53,060 bases of DNA from NCBI GenBank assembly GCA_004347685.1, contig SLTJ01000006.1, positions 1 to 53,060 on the forward strand. The letters run 5' to 3'. This DNA comes from Clostridia bacterium. GTDB taxonomy: Bacteria; Bacillota; DSM-521; Neomoorellales; SLTJ01. Below the pieces are notes generated by a model. That model was not told the origin of the DNA. It saw only the letters and a list, made by a program, of their open reading frames with translations, and did no database searches. This document shows positions 7,655 through 16,642 of the stretch, piece after piece. The position numbers and the translations under genes are program-made. Every line of letters begins with the position of its first letter. Position 1 is the first letter of the stretch.

Positions 7655-7901
7655 GTGGCAGGTGATCCTCCTCCAGCCGGCCCGGCGCTATCTGGAGAGG
7701 CTGCCCCAGAAGGAGCGGGAGCGAATCCTGAAGGCCCTCCAGAGACTACAGGAAGCCCCGGAGCAGGCGCCGGTCAAACCTCTCAAAGGCCGGCCGGAGT
7801 GGAGCTTGCGGGTAGGGGGCCGAAGGGTGCTGATTATGGTGGACCGGGAGCAAAGGCGATTTGTTGTCACCACCATAGGGCCGAGGGGGGATGTCTATTA
7901 G
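7647..7901 (+). CDS. RelE/ParE-family toxin
   Basis: The 84-residue basic protein has the RelE/ParE pattern: VILLQPARRYLERLP, a helical hairpin, KPLKGRPEWSLRVGGRRVLI, then VVTTIGPRGDVY. RelE toxins are ribosome-dependent mRNA nucleases, whereas ParE toxins inhibit gyrase; sequence inspection does not decide which. GTG 7647 overlaps the antitoxin stop. The motif set looks complete, so the pair may be active amid broken genes, as expected for a stabilising module of a mobile element. Confidence 0.8.
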   Translation: MAEWQVILLQPARRYLERLPQKERERILKALQRLQEAPEQAPVKPLKGRPEWSLRVGGRRVLIMVDREQRRFVVTTIGPRGDVY

Positions 7902-7979
7902 GCGAAGCGTGCCAAGCCGTCTATGTGATCACGAAAGAAGAGCGGAATTTGATGCCCGTGCCAGGAGGGAGGAACGGGC

Positions 7980-8758
7980 ATGGCGAAAAAGCGAGGCAAT
8001 AACGAAGGGACTATTATCGGCGCAAAGACGGGACCTGGTGCGGTCAAGCGACCATCGGCAGGGACCCAAATACCGGCAAGCTAAAGCGGGTTACTTTCTT
8101 CGGTAGGACCCGGCAGGAAGTGGCTGAGAAGCTGACCAAGGCCCAGAATGACGTGAAACAGGGAACCTTTGTGGAGCCCACCAGGCTGACCGTGGGGGAG
8201 TGGCTGGATACCTGGCTTAACGAGTATAAGAGGCCGAAGGTGCGCCCCAGCACCCTTGAGAATTACGAAATCATGATCCGGGCGCATATCAAGCCGGCCA
8301 TCGGCGGCGTTCAATTGAGGCAGCTTCAGCCCAGCGACGTCCAGCGGTTTTACAACGCCAAGTTGGAAGCCGGGAGGACCGACGGTCGGGGTGGGCTTTC
8401 TCCCCGTATGGTTCGCTACATGCACGGCGCGCTGAAGCAGGCCGTCAAGGAGGGGCTGGTAGTCCGCAACGTCACCGAGGCCGTGGAGCCGCGGCACACT
8501 TACGCAACCCTGCTGCTGGAGGCAGGCGAACATCCTAAGGTGGTCCAGGAGCTTTTGGGCCACAGCAACATCTCCATCACACTGGACACTTATTCCCACG
8601 TTATGCCCGAACTAAAGCAAGCGGCGGCGGCAAGGCTGAACGGCCTGTTCGCCAAAAAAAGGTCCCCTCCTCAGTGGAAGGGAACTAACCCTACAAACAG
8701 CATAACCACCGGGGATGGCGCCCCTGGTGGTTATTTTTTTATCCAGGGCTGGTTGTAG
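7980..8758 (+). pseudogene. Tyrosine recombinase with frameshift and internal deletion
   Basis: ATG 7980 follows GGAGGGAGG and encodes MAKKRGNNEG. Near 8010-8016 a one-base shift moves the sense to YRRKDGTWCGQATIGRDPNT, the AP2-like arm-binding domain. The core-binding domain follows (LTVGEWLDTWLNEYKRPKVR and so on, to VRNVTEAVEP). The next residues jump directly to RHTYATLLLEAG and the terminal HSNISITLDTYSHV, so roughly 100 residues including the first catalytic Arg are deleted. Its 3' end points at the 24-bp att-like sequence beside tRNA-Leu, as expected for an integrase next to its attachment site. Confidence 0.8.
8702..8740 (+). terminator. Intrinsic terminator
   Basis: ATAACCACCGGGG (8702-8714) pairs with CCCCTGGTGGTTAT (8721-8734), followed by a run of T. 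It overlaps the C-terminal codons of the integrase remnant, suggesting the original stop lay earlier. Confidence 0.85.
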
Positions 8759-8826
8759 TAAGGTCGTAGTAAACGCCGTTGTTGTGGTAACTTCGCTATA
8801 ATCCCCGAACCCTGAAACCCTTGTCA
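8755..8826. other. Candidate attachment site with arm-type repeats next to tRNA-Leu
   Basis: Two direct GTAGTAA repeats (8755-8761 and 8766-8772) precede the 24-bp block 8803-8826. The exact reverse complement of that block lies at 20257-20280 beside tRNA-Val. Each block lies about 5 bp beyond the CCA end of a tRNA gene and beside an integrase remnant, the normal geometry of an att site. Confidence 0.6.
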
Positions 8827-8830
8827 TTAC

Positions 8831-8918
8831 TGGTGCGGCTGAGAGGATTTGAACCTCCATGGTCATAATGACCACTAGATCCTGAGTCTAGCGCGTCTGC
8901 CAGTTCCGCCACAGCCGC
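8831..8918 (-). tRNA. tRNA-Leu (CAG)
   Basis: The 88-nt cloverleaf has acceptor GCGGCTG/CAGCCGC, D-arm TGGCGGAACTGGCAGACGCG, anticodon loop CTCAGGA (CAG), a long variable arm and T-arm GGTTCAAATCC, with CCA encoded. The long variable arm and anticodon fit leucine. Confidence 0.95.
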
Positions 8919-8941
8919 ACGCGTTTCCGCTTTCGGGTGTT

Positions 8942-8970
8942 AGTTTAGCACGCGCCGGCCCGCGTGTCAA
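8942..8970 (-). promoter_or_regulatory. Sigma-A promoter of tRNA-Leu
   Basis: On the minus strand, TTGACA (8965-8970), a 17-nt spacer and TAAACT (8942-8947) lie about 24 bp upstream of the tRNA 5' end. Confidence 0.8.
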
Positions 8971-9054
8971 TACCTCTGCGATGGCCTGGCGAGTGTGTCG
9001 GCTGGGGACCGGGCGGGGCCGCACAAGTATACATGATGCATCTCCCTGGAAGTA

Positions 9055-9083
9055 TTGACAATAACCGTTTACCTCGCTAAACT
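9055..9083 (+). promoter_or_regulatory. Sigma-A promoter of the nif operon
   Basis: TTGACA (9055-9060), a 17-nt spacer and TAAACT (9078-9083) form a near-consensus promoter. No sigma-54 (GG-N10-GC) site was noticed. Transcription would start near 9090, leaving a leader of about 335 nt before nifH. Confidence 0.8.
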
Positions 9084-9084
9084 A

Positions 9085-10247
<1,163 letters not shown>

Positions 10248-10279
10248 GACAAAATACTGGTTTGACAGGAGGGTCAGCA

Positions 10280-10597
10280 ATGAAAATGATTCGGGCCATT
10301 ATCCGGCCGCAGGTGCAGCGGCAGGCAGCCGACGCGCTGGAGGCGGCCGGGTTCGTGGCCGTGACCAAGATGGATGTCTTTGGCCGGGGGAAACAGCGGG
10401 GTATTTCCGTGGGCTCCCTTCAGTACGACGAACTGCCGAAGGTGCTATTCATGCTGGTGGTGGAGGACGACCAGGTGGCCACTGCGGTGGACTGCCTCCG
10501 CAATTCCGCCTACACGGGAAACATAGGCGACGGTAAGATCTTTGTGTCGCCGGTGGAGGCGGCCTATACCATCCGTACCGGGGAAGCAGGACTGTGA
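10280..10597 (+). CDS. nifI1: PII-like nitrogenase regulator NifI1
   Basis: The 105-residue PII-family protein begins MKMIRAIIRPQVQRQAADAL and carries FGRGKQRG before the T-loop and GNIGDGKIFVSPVEAAYTIR near the end. In methanogens and many anaerobic bacteria NifI1 and NifI2 form a complex that inhibits dinitrogenase when nitrogen is sufficient, relieved by 2-oxoglutarate. ATG 10280 is preceded by AGGAGGGTCAGCA. The gene lies between nifH and nifI2, the usual archaeal/clostridial position. A ~160-bp repeat element separates it from nifI2, whereas these genes are often nearly contiguous. Confidence 0.93.
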   Translation: MKMIRAIIRPQVQRQAADALEAAGFVAVTKMDVFGRGKQRGISVGSLQYDELPKVLFMLVVEDDQVATAVDCLRNSAYTGNIGDGKIFVSPVEAAYTIRTGEAGL

Positions 10598-10602
10598 GCC
10601 GG

Positions 10603-10759
10603 GGGTAGCCGCCCATGCCGCTAGCGCGGCACCAGCAAAGGATGAAAACAGCGGCACAGGTGGAGAGGGAACTTTCAATCTGGAACCGGCATAGCCGGTT
10701 TCTACGAGATCCGACCTCGGACCTCCTGCCTCCGACCTCTGTTTTCGGGGTGGCCGGGT
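10603..10759 (+). repeat. ~160-bp intergenic element, copy A (nifI1-nifI2 gap)
   Basis: The first 48 nt (10603-10650) match copy B at 11362-11409 with one mismatch. They contain the hairpin GCCGC-TAGC-GCGGC followed by CACCAGCAAAGGATGAAAAC. The second half has a stem AACCGGC/GCCGGTT, then TTCTACGAGATC and a tract of ACCTC-like units ending TGTTTTCGGGG. The sequence between the two halves differs between copies while the stems are kept. Function is unknown; it may be a mobile short repeat or an RNA processing or regulatory element. Confidence 0.7.
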
Positions 10760-10891
10760 ACGATTAGAGTAATGAGTGAAGGGATCGGGCGGCAGGCCCG
10801 GGCTTTTGTCGCCTGGCCGGTGCGGCTTACAGTAGAAGATGCGCGGCCGTACCAGCCCGGCTTGGAGGGCATGGAACAGGAGGGAGAAATC

Positions 10892-11272
10892 TTGCGGGAG
10901 ATCATCGCCATCATCCGGCCGAACAAAATTGGCACCACTAAAGAGGTTTTAGCCGCCGCCGGGTTCCCGTCCTTAACGGCGGCCAGGGTGCAGGGCCGGG
11001 GAAAACAAAAGGGGCTTTTCGTAGAGCTTAACCAGCCGGCTCAGGGGCCGGGGTTGAGCCAGGGCGACTCGCTGGAAACCCGGCGGATGGAGTTCATCCC
11101 CAAGCGGGCCATTACCCTGATAGTGGAGGACAGCGCGGTGCGGCAGGTGGTGGACCTGATCATGGCCGTTAACCGTACTGGACATGTCGGTGACGGCCGG
11201 ATCTTCGTTTGTCCGCTGGAGGAAGCCGTCCGGATCCGCACAGCCGAGACGGGTAACGAAGCCATCCTGTAG
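10892..11272 (+). CDS. nifI2: PII-like nitrogenase regulator NifI2
   Basis: The 126-residue product starts REIIAIIRPNKIGTTKEVLA, the expected NifI2 N-terminus. It has GRGKQKGLFVEL, a longer T-loop region than NifI1 (as usual for NifI2), and ends HVGDGRIFVCPLEEAVRIRT. It partners NifI1 in post-translational control of dinitrogenase. I chose TTG 10892 because AGGAGGGA lies at 10878-10885 and family alignment begins here; the in-frame ATGs at 10871 and further upstream lie before that ribosome site. The next gene is nifD after another copy of the ~160-bp element. Confidence 0.9.
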   Translation: MREIIAIIRPNKIGTTKEVLAAAGFPSLTAARVQGRGKQKGLFVELNQPAQGPGLSQGDSLETRRMEFIPKRAITLIVEDSAVRQVVDLIMAVNRTGHVGDGRIFVCPLEEAVRIRTAETGNEAIL

Positions 11273-11361
11273 TTGGTGCTTTTGCAGCCGGGGCTGGCCC
11301 GGGTGCGGACTGCGGTCCGCATAGCCTGTCAGCCTGGCGGGCCTATTCAGGCCCCCGGCCT

Positions 11362-11521
11362 GGGTAGACGCCCATGCCGCTAGCGCGGCACCAGCAAAGG
11401 ATGAAAACAGTGGCGGGTGCAGAGATGGAACTTTAATTTGGAACTTGCTCGAGCCAAGTTCCTACGAGTTCTCACCTCTCACTTCCCACCTCTCACCTCT
11501 ATTTTCAGGGTTAGGCCGGGT
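11362..11521 (+). repeat. ~160-bp intergenic element, copy B (nifI2-nifD gap)
   Basis: This is a second copy of the element at 10603-10759. Its 5' part is nearly identical. The second-half hairpin has a different but still perfect stem (GGAACTTG/CAAGTTCC), followed by TCCTACGAGTTC, a CTCACCTC/CACTTCCC pyrimidine tract and ATTTTCAGGG. The changed stem sequences with preserved pairing argue that the RNA or DNA fold matters. Confidence 0.7.
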
Positions 11522-11584
11522 GGCTCTGTTTAGTGGAAATGTCCCGGAATAAGAACCATGTCCATGGCAAAGGAGGAAATGAGA

Positions 11585-12955
11585 GTGTCCTTTGTTACCT
11601 TAAAAGTTGATGAAGGCATCGCCGAACGCGGGCAGCATACTTACATTACCGATAGCACGTCCCCGGTCCTGCCGGTCTGTAACGTGCGGACCATTCCCGG
11701 GGATATGACCGAAAGGGGGTGCGCCTTTGCCGGCTGCCGGGGGGTGGTGGGCGGCCCGGTCAAGGACGTAATCCACCTTGTCCACGGTCCCATCGGTTGC
11801 TCCTTTTACACCTGGGGTTCGCGGCGCAACCTCTCCGATAACCCCCTGCACCGCCGCTACTGCTGGTCTACAGACACGCAAGAAAAGGATATCGTCTTCG
11901 GCGGGGAGAAGAAGCTCTGCCAGGCTATCCTGGAATCCGCGGCCCTTTTCCCCGAGGCTAACGCCGTCTTCGTCTACGCCACCTGCCCCACCGCCTTGAT
12001 CGGCGACGACCTGGACGCCGTGGCCAAGAGGGCCTCCCGGGCCATCGTCAAACCGGTGCACGCCTTCAACGCCCCCGGCTTCTGCGGCGTAAGCCAATCC
12101 AAGGGGCACCACATAGCCAACACCTATATCTTCGAGCACATCGTGGGCACGCGGGAACTGGAGGACCCAACACCCTATGACGTGAACCTGATCGGCGAGT
12201 ACAATATTGACGGCGACCTGTGGGTGCTCAAGCCCCTGCTGGAGGACATGGGGTTGCGCATCATCACCGCCTTTACCGGCAACGCTGATTACGATAGCCT
12301 GTGTAAGATGCACTGCGCCAAGCTGAACATCGTCCACTGCCAGCGTTCGGCCACCTATATCGCCGACCTGGTGCGGGATAAGTATCATATCCCCTACCTT
12401 CCCGTGACCATGTTTGGCATTGAGGAGACGAGCAATAGCCTGCGGGAGGTGGCGGCTTTCTTCGGCCTCCAGGAGCGGGCCGAGGCGGTTATTACCCGCG
12501 AACTGGCCCGGATTGAGCCGGAACTCAATTTTTACCGGGAAAAGCTTTCTGACAAGCGGGCCATGGTGTACGTGGGGGCGCCCCGGGTATGGCACTGGAT
12601 CCCGGTGCTCTATGAGCTGGGTATGGAAGTGGTGGCCGGGGCCACGACCTTTGGCCACGAGGATGACTACCAGAAGATCAACCGCCGGGCCCACGACGGG
12701 GTGCTGATCATTGACAACCCCAATGAGCTTGAGTTAGAGGAAGTGATTGCCGAGTACCGGCCGGACATTTTCCTCACCGGCCTAAAGGAGAAATACCTGT
12801 CCATGAAGATGGGGGTGCCGTCCATAAATTCCCATTCCTATGAAGACGGCCCCTATGCCGGGTTCACCGGCCTGTTGAACTTCGCCCGCGACATCTACAA
12901 AGCTATCTACAGCCCGGTATGGAAGTTTGTGGAGGGAGGGAGCGACCGTGGCTGA
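11585..12955 (+). CDS. nifD: Nitrogenase component 1 alpha subunit (NifD/VnfD/AnfD-like)
   Basis: This is the catalytic alpha subunit of dinitrogenase, about 456 residues. P-cluster ligands are visible: GCAFAGCRG (~Cys46), GPIGCSFYTWGSRRN (~Cys72) and YATCPTALIGDD. Cofactor ligands are Cys252 (VHCQRSATYI) and His417 (NSHSYEDGPYAGF), and the GVSQSKGHHIAN active-site segment (Gln and His) is intact. The cofactor-proximal motifs GAPRVWHW, TFGHEDDY and HSYEDGPYAGF look closer to V/Fe nitrogenase alpha subunits, as I recall them, than to standard Mo NifD. Start: AGGAGG at 11571-11576 fits GTG 11585 better than ATG 11579 or 11558. It overlaps nifK by 8 bp, leaving no room for a G (delta) subunit. 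The metal used is uncertain. Confidence 0.9.
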   Translation: MSFVTLKVDEGIAERGQHTYITDSTSPVLPVCNVRTIPGDMTERGCAFAGCRGVVGGPVKDVIHLVHGPIGCSFYTWGSRRNLSDNPLHRRYCWSTDTQEKDIVFGGEKKLCQAILESAALFPEANAVFVYATCPTALIGDDLDAVAKRASRAIVKPVHAFNAPGFCGVSQSKGHHIANTYIFEHIVGTRELEDPTPYDVNLIGEYNIDGDLWVLKPLLEDMGLRIITAFTGNADYDSLCKMHCAKLNIVHCQRSATYIADLVRDKYHIPYLPVTMFGIEETSNSLREVAAFFGLQERAEAVITRELARIEPELNFYREKLSDKRAMVYVGAPRVWHWIPVLYELGMEVVAGATTFGHEDDYQKINRRAHDGVLIIDNPNELELEEVIAEYRPDIFLTGLKEKYLSMKMGVPSINSHSYEDGPYAGFTGLLNFARDIYKAIYSPVWKFVEGGSDRG

Positions 12956-14303
12956 ACCCGCTCAACGTGCAGTAGTCATTAACCCTGCCAAGATCTGCCA
13001 GCCCATCGGCGCCATGTACGCCACCCTGGGGATCAACCAGGCCGTACCTCTGGTCCAGGGCTCCCAAGGCTGCAGTACCTACGTGCGCTACCAGTTCAAC
13101 CGCCATTTCCGCGAGCCGGTAAACATCGCCGTGACCTCGTTCCACGAGGACGCGGCCGTCTTCGGCGGCCGCAAGAACTTGATCGAAGGGCTGTACAACC
13201 TGGTGTTGCGCTACCGGCCCCGGGTGATCGGGGTGGTAACCACCTGCTCCAGCGAGACTATCGGCGATGATATTGAGACCTTTGTCAAGGAGGCCCGGAA
13301 GGAGATCGGCCGGGGTCTGGGGGAGGACATTCTGGCCCAGGTGAGCATCGTGCCCATCCATACCCCGAGCTACGCCGGGAGCCATGTCAAGGGCTACGAC
13401 ACGGCCAGCAAAGCCTACCTGGAATACTTGGCCGCCCCCGGCCAGCCGAACGGCCGCCTGAATATCATCCCCGGCATCATCAATCCGGGGGATATCGAGG
13501 AGATCAAACACCTGGTGCGGGAAATGGGGGTGGACCCGCTGGTAATCTTCGACATCAGCGATACCCTCAATGCCCCCATGCGGCTGCCCAAACCCTTATA
13601 CCCCGAGGGCGGTACCACCGCGGAGGAGCTAAAGGACTGTGCCAATTCCCAGGGCACGGTGGCCCTCTGCCGCCATGCCGGGGGCAGTGGCGCCCAGTAC
13701 CTGCTGCGCAAGTTCAACCTCCCGGCCGTCCTCGGGCCCCTTCCGGTGGGGGTGGCCAACACCGATACCTTCCTGGAGAACGTACAGAAGATCACCGGGG
13801 CCGTGATCCCGCCCTCCGTGGAGCGGGAGCGAGGTATCCTGCTGGATCACATGGCCGACACCTCCCAGTACACCGTGATGCGGCGGGCCGCCATCTTCGG
13901 CGACCCGGATATCGTCAGCGCCGTCACCCGCGTGGTCTGCGAGCTGGGCATGGAGCCGGTGGTGGTACTGAGTGGGACGGCCAGCAAGGATTTCACCGCC
14001 GAGGTAGCCGGTGTTACCGCCGAGTACGGCGTCACACCGGATATTCTCTCCGGCAGCGATCTCTTTGCCTTTGAGCAACTGGCCCGGGAGAGGAAGGCCG
14101 AAGTGATCCTGGGCCACTCCAAGGGCGTGGATATGGCCAAAGATATGCGGGTACCCCTGGTCCGCGTCGGTTTCCCGGTTTACGACCGGGTGGGGCTCTT
14201 TCGCCGGCCCATTGTGGGCTACCGCGGCACCCTGGAACTCATGGATCGCATCATCAACAGCATCCTCGATTTCGCCTACCCGGAAGACAAACTGCACCAG
14301 TAG
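12948..14303 (+). CDS. nifK: Nitrogenase component 1 beta subunit (short, NifK/AnfK-like)
   Basis: The beta subunit, 451 residues, pairs with NifD and shares the P-cluster. Ligand cysteines sit at Cys17 (AKICQPIGA), Cys42 (QGSQGCSTYVRY) and in VVTTCSSETIGDD. FNRHFREPVNIAVTSFHEDA is the typical beta-subunit signature. It lacks the long N-terminal extension of proteobacterial Mo-type NifK, as in the shorter V/Fe and anaerobe-type subunits. GTG 12948 follows GGAGGGAGGGAG and overlaps the nifD stop, implying translational coupling and a 1:1 complex. No anfG/vnfG gene lies between D and K. Confidence 0.92.
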   Translation: MAEPAQRAVVINPAKICQPIGAMYATLGINQAVPLVQGSQGCSTYVRYQFNRHFREPVNIAVTSFHEDAAVFGGRKNLIEGLYNLVLRYRPRVIGVVTTCSSETIGDDIETFVKEARKEIGRGLGEDILAQVSIVPIHTPSYAGSHVKGYDTASKAYLEYLAAPGQPNGRLNIIPGIINPGDIEEIKHLVREMGVDPLVIFDISDTLNAPMRLPKPLYPEGGTTAEELKDCANSQGTVALCRHAGGSGAQYLLRKFNLPAVLGPLPVGVANTDTFLENVQKITGAVIPPSVERERGILLDHMADTSQYTVMRRAAIFGDPDIVSAVTRVVCELGMEPVVVLSGTASKDFTAEVAGVTAEYGVTPDILSGSDLFAFEQLARERKAEVILGHSKGVDMAKDMRVPLVRVGFPVYDRVGLFRRPIVGYRGTLELMDRIINSILDFAYPEDKLHQ

Positions 14304-14320
14304 CGGAAAGGGTGTCTGCC

Positions 14321-15751
14321 ATGGTTTTGGATACGCGACCATCCCATGCCGGCGCCGGGATGCACCCGGCCCGGGAGGCGCATTTCTGCCGGAAGGGACA
14401 GGCCACCCTGGCCGCCGGACCCGTGCCGCGAGAAGCCAGGTGTGGCCTGTTTGCCGAACCGCCCGTCTCACCGGAACTACCGGCCCATAACCGGCCCACC
14501 CTGCCGGGAATGGTAAGCCAGCGCAGTTGCCCTTACTACGGCGCCCGCTGGGCCCTGGCCCCCATTCCGGACCTGATACACCTGGTCCATGGCCCGGTGG
14601 GCTGCGCCTTTTACGGGCAAACGGTGCGCAGCCAGGAATACCAGCTCTTCAGCACCGACCTGGCGGAAAAGGAAGTGATTTTCGGCACCGGGGAAAAGCT
14701 CTACCGCTGCTTGCTGGAGGCCTTCGCGGTACGGCCCGGTGCGCGCGGCGCCCTGGTTTACGTCACCTGCACCCCGGGCTTTTTGGGGGAGGATCTGGAA
14801 GCCACCTGCCGCCGGGCCGAGAAGGCTACCGGAAAAAGGGTGGTGCTGGTGGAGTGCCCAGGCTTCTGCGGGAGCAGCCAGGCCGCCGGGCACGACATCG
14901 CGGCCGAGGTCCTGCTGACACATTTCATCGGCGCCGGCCTGTTCGAGGGCGTACGCCGGACGGCCGCAGACGGAGTGGGCCACTCCGGGGAGTCAGCGGT
15001 GAACCTGGTGGGCGAGTTTAACGTGCGGGGCGACCTGGACGTGATCAGGTCGCTCCTGGCCCAAGCAGGGATCACGGTGGTGTGTGCTTTCAACGCCGAC
15101 GCCCCAGCCGGCCGCATGGCCACCGCGCCCCTGGCCGACCTGAACTTGGTTCATTGCCGCCGCACCGGCTTGGCCCTGGCCCAGGGGATGCAGGCCAAAT
15201 TCGATCAGCCTTACCTGCAGGTTTCCTTCTACGGCCCGGGTAATGTCACCGCCTCCTTGCGGGAGATAGGGGCGGCCTTGGGCCGGGAAAGGGAGGTGGA
15301 GGCCGTCATCGCCGCCGAGACGCCGGCCGGGGAGAAGTTCTGGCGCCAGGCGCGGCGCCGGCTCGAGGGCGGCCGGGCCCTGCTTTTCTTCGGCGGCTCC
15401 CGCCTGGGCAGCATGGTGGGGGCTTTTCAGGAACTGGGCTTGGAGGTGGTTGTTGCCGGCTCCCAGTTCGGCCGCCGGGACGACTATACCTGGGCCTGGG
15501 AGCAGGTGGCGCCCGGCACCCTCCTGGTGGATGACGCCAACGAGGGGGAAATAGAGTTTCTCCTGGAACGCTACCGGCCCCACCTGGCGGTGGGCGGGAC
15601 CAAGGAGCGCTATCTCTGCCTGAAAAGCGGGGTGCCTTTCTTGGTCTTTCCCCAGGAAGGTTCGCCCTATGCCGGTTACCGGGGCTTCACCAACCTGGCC
15701 CGGGACATCATCAAGGCCCTGGCGGCCCCGGTCTGGCGTTTGATACGGTAG
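14321..15751 (+). CDS. nifE: NifE-like cofactor scaffold protein
   Basis: The product has 476 residues. After a ~60-residue Pro/Ala-rich N-terminal extension comes QRSCPYYGARWALAPIPDLI, then HLVHGPVGCAFYG and FSTDLAEKEVIFGTGEKLY, the pattern of NifE, the scaffold on which the FeMo-type cofactor is assembled. The cofactor His of NifD is absent at the end (SPYAGYRGFTNLARDI), fitting a scaffold rather than a catalytic subunit. NifE normally pairs with NifN, but no nifN follows; nifV comes next. It may act as a homo-oligomer, use NifK, or have its partner elsewhere. Start ATG 14321; GTG/ATG alternatives lie within 9 nt. Confidence 0.8.
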   Translation: MVLDTRPSHAGAGMHPAREAHFCRKGQATLAAGPVPREARCGLFAEPPVSPELPAHNRPTLPGMVSQRSCPYYGARWALAPIPDLIHLVHGPVGCAFYGQTVRSQEYQLFSTDLAEKEVIFGTGEKLYRCLLEAFAVRPGARGALVYVTCTPGFLGEDLEATCRRAEKATGKRVVLVECPGFCGSSQAAGHDIAAEVLLTHFIGAGLFEGVRRTAADGVGHSGESAVNLVGEFNVRGDLDVIRSLLAQAGITVVCAFNADAPAGRMATAPLADLNLVHCRRTGLALAQGMQAKFDQPYLQVSFYGPGNVTASLREIGAALGREREVEAVIAAETPAGEKFWRQARRRLEGGRALLFFGGSRLGSMVGAFQELGLEVVVAGSQFGRRDDYTWAWEQVAPGTLLVDDANEGEIEFLLERYRPHLAVGGTKERYLCLKSGVPFLVFPQEGSPYAGYRGFTNLARDIIKALAAPVWRLIR

Positions 15752-15758
15752 GTGGGGT

Positions 15759-16604
15759 ATGAGCATGATTCACCTGGTAGACTGCACTCTGCGGGATGGC
15801 GAACAGGCCCCCGGAGTAGCCTTTTCCACGGCGGAAAAGGTGGAGATCGCCCGGCTGCTGGACCTGACCGGGGTGAGCCAGATTGAGGCCGGCACTCCGG
15901 CCATGGGGGAAATCGAGCAGGAGGCCATCCGGGCCATCGTGGCCCAGGGCCTTTCGGCCCAAGTTTCTACCTGGAACCGCCTGCTCCCAGGAGATGTGGA
16001 GGCTTCCCTGGCCTGCGGGGTTAAACTCGTCCACTTATCGGGGCCGGCTTCGGACCTCCACCTGCAAAGCAAGTTGGGGAAAAGCCGCTCCTGGGTGCTC
16101 GGGGCGATCAAGGAAGTGGTGGCCGGGGCGCGGGCCCGGGGGCTGGAGGTAACCATCGGGGCCGAGGATGCCTCCCGGGCCGACCGGGAGTTCCTGGTGA
16201 CCATCGGACAGGCGGCTGCGGCGGCCGGGGCCGTCAGGCTGCGCTATGCCGACACCGTTGGTGCCCTGGAGCCCTTCCGCGCCTGCCGGGAACTCGCCTA
16301 CCTGCGCCAGAGGTGCGGCTTGGAGCTGGAGTTCCACGGCCATAACGATTTTGGCCTGGCCCTGGCCAATACCCTGGCCGCAGCCCGGGCCGGGGTGAAG
16401 TACCTCGACGTAACCGTGCTGGGTCTGGGGGAGCGGGCCGGCAACGCGCCCCTGGCGGCCACGGCCGCCTCCCTAACCCGGACGGGTCGTTTTGAGGTGG
16501 AAATAGATTTTCGCCGCCTGCCGGCCTTGACGGCTGCGGTAAAAAAAGCCCTGGAGCCGGCCGCCTGCCAGGCCCCGCCGGACCGGGCCCGAGCCGCCGG
16601 GTGA
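15759..16604 (+). CDS. nifV: Homocitrate synthase NifV (short form)
   Basis: The enzyme condenses acetyl-CoA and 2-oxoglutarate to homocitrate, the organic ligand of nitrogenase cofactors. The 281-residue product has the HMGL-like TIM barrel: DCTLRDGEQAPGVAFS near the N-terminus (metal Asp, catalytic Arg), EDASRADREFL, and FHGHNDFGLALANTLAAARA with the metal-binding HxH. Proteobacterial NifV is about 380 residues; this one ends after the barrel, as in the split omega-type NifV of clostridia. It closes the operon, 7 nt after nifE. Its presence argues that the DK enzyme is a true homocitrate-using nitrogenase. Confidence 0.9.
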   Translation: MSMIHLVDCTLRDGEQAPGVAFSTAEKVEIARLLDLTGVSQIEAGTPAMGEIEQEAIRAIVAQGLSAQVSTWNRLLPGDVEASLACGVKLVHLSGPASDLHLQSKLGKSRSWVLGAIKEVVAGARARGLEVTIGAEDASRADREFLVTIGQAAAAAGAVRLRYADTVGALEPFRACRELAYLRQRCGLELEFHGHNDFGLALANTLAAARAGVKYLDVTVLGLGERAGNAPLAATAASLTRTGRFEVEIDFRRLPALTAAVKKALEPAACQAPPDRARAAG

Positions 16605-16642
16605 CCGTGAGCCCACGCGAAACCTGGGGGCCGGCAAAAAGC

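Noticed and set aside
9000..9083. Sigma-54 promoter for nif
   Set aside because: No GG-N10-GC element was noticed; a near-consensus sigma-A promoter is present.
11600..12694. Long minus-strand ORF of 364 codons inside nifD
   Set aside because: A GC-rich shadow frame opposite a well-supported gene; similar shadows lie under rpoE-like, mur, fts and ftsI genes.
12940..12960. A hidden anfG/vnfG gene between nifD and nifK
   Set aside because: The two genes overlap by 8 bp; there is no space for a delta subunit.
11585..15751. DKE proteins as a methylthio-alkane reductase or other nitrogenase-like enzyme
   Set aside because: Presence of NifI1/NifI2, NifE and homocitrate synthase, plus conserved cofactor Cys, His, Gln and His residues, favours a true nitrogenase.
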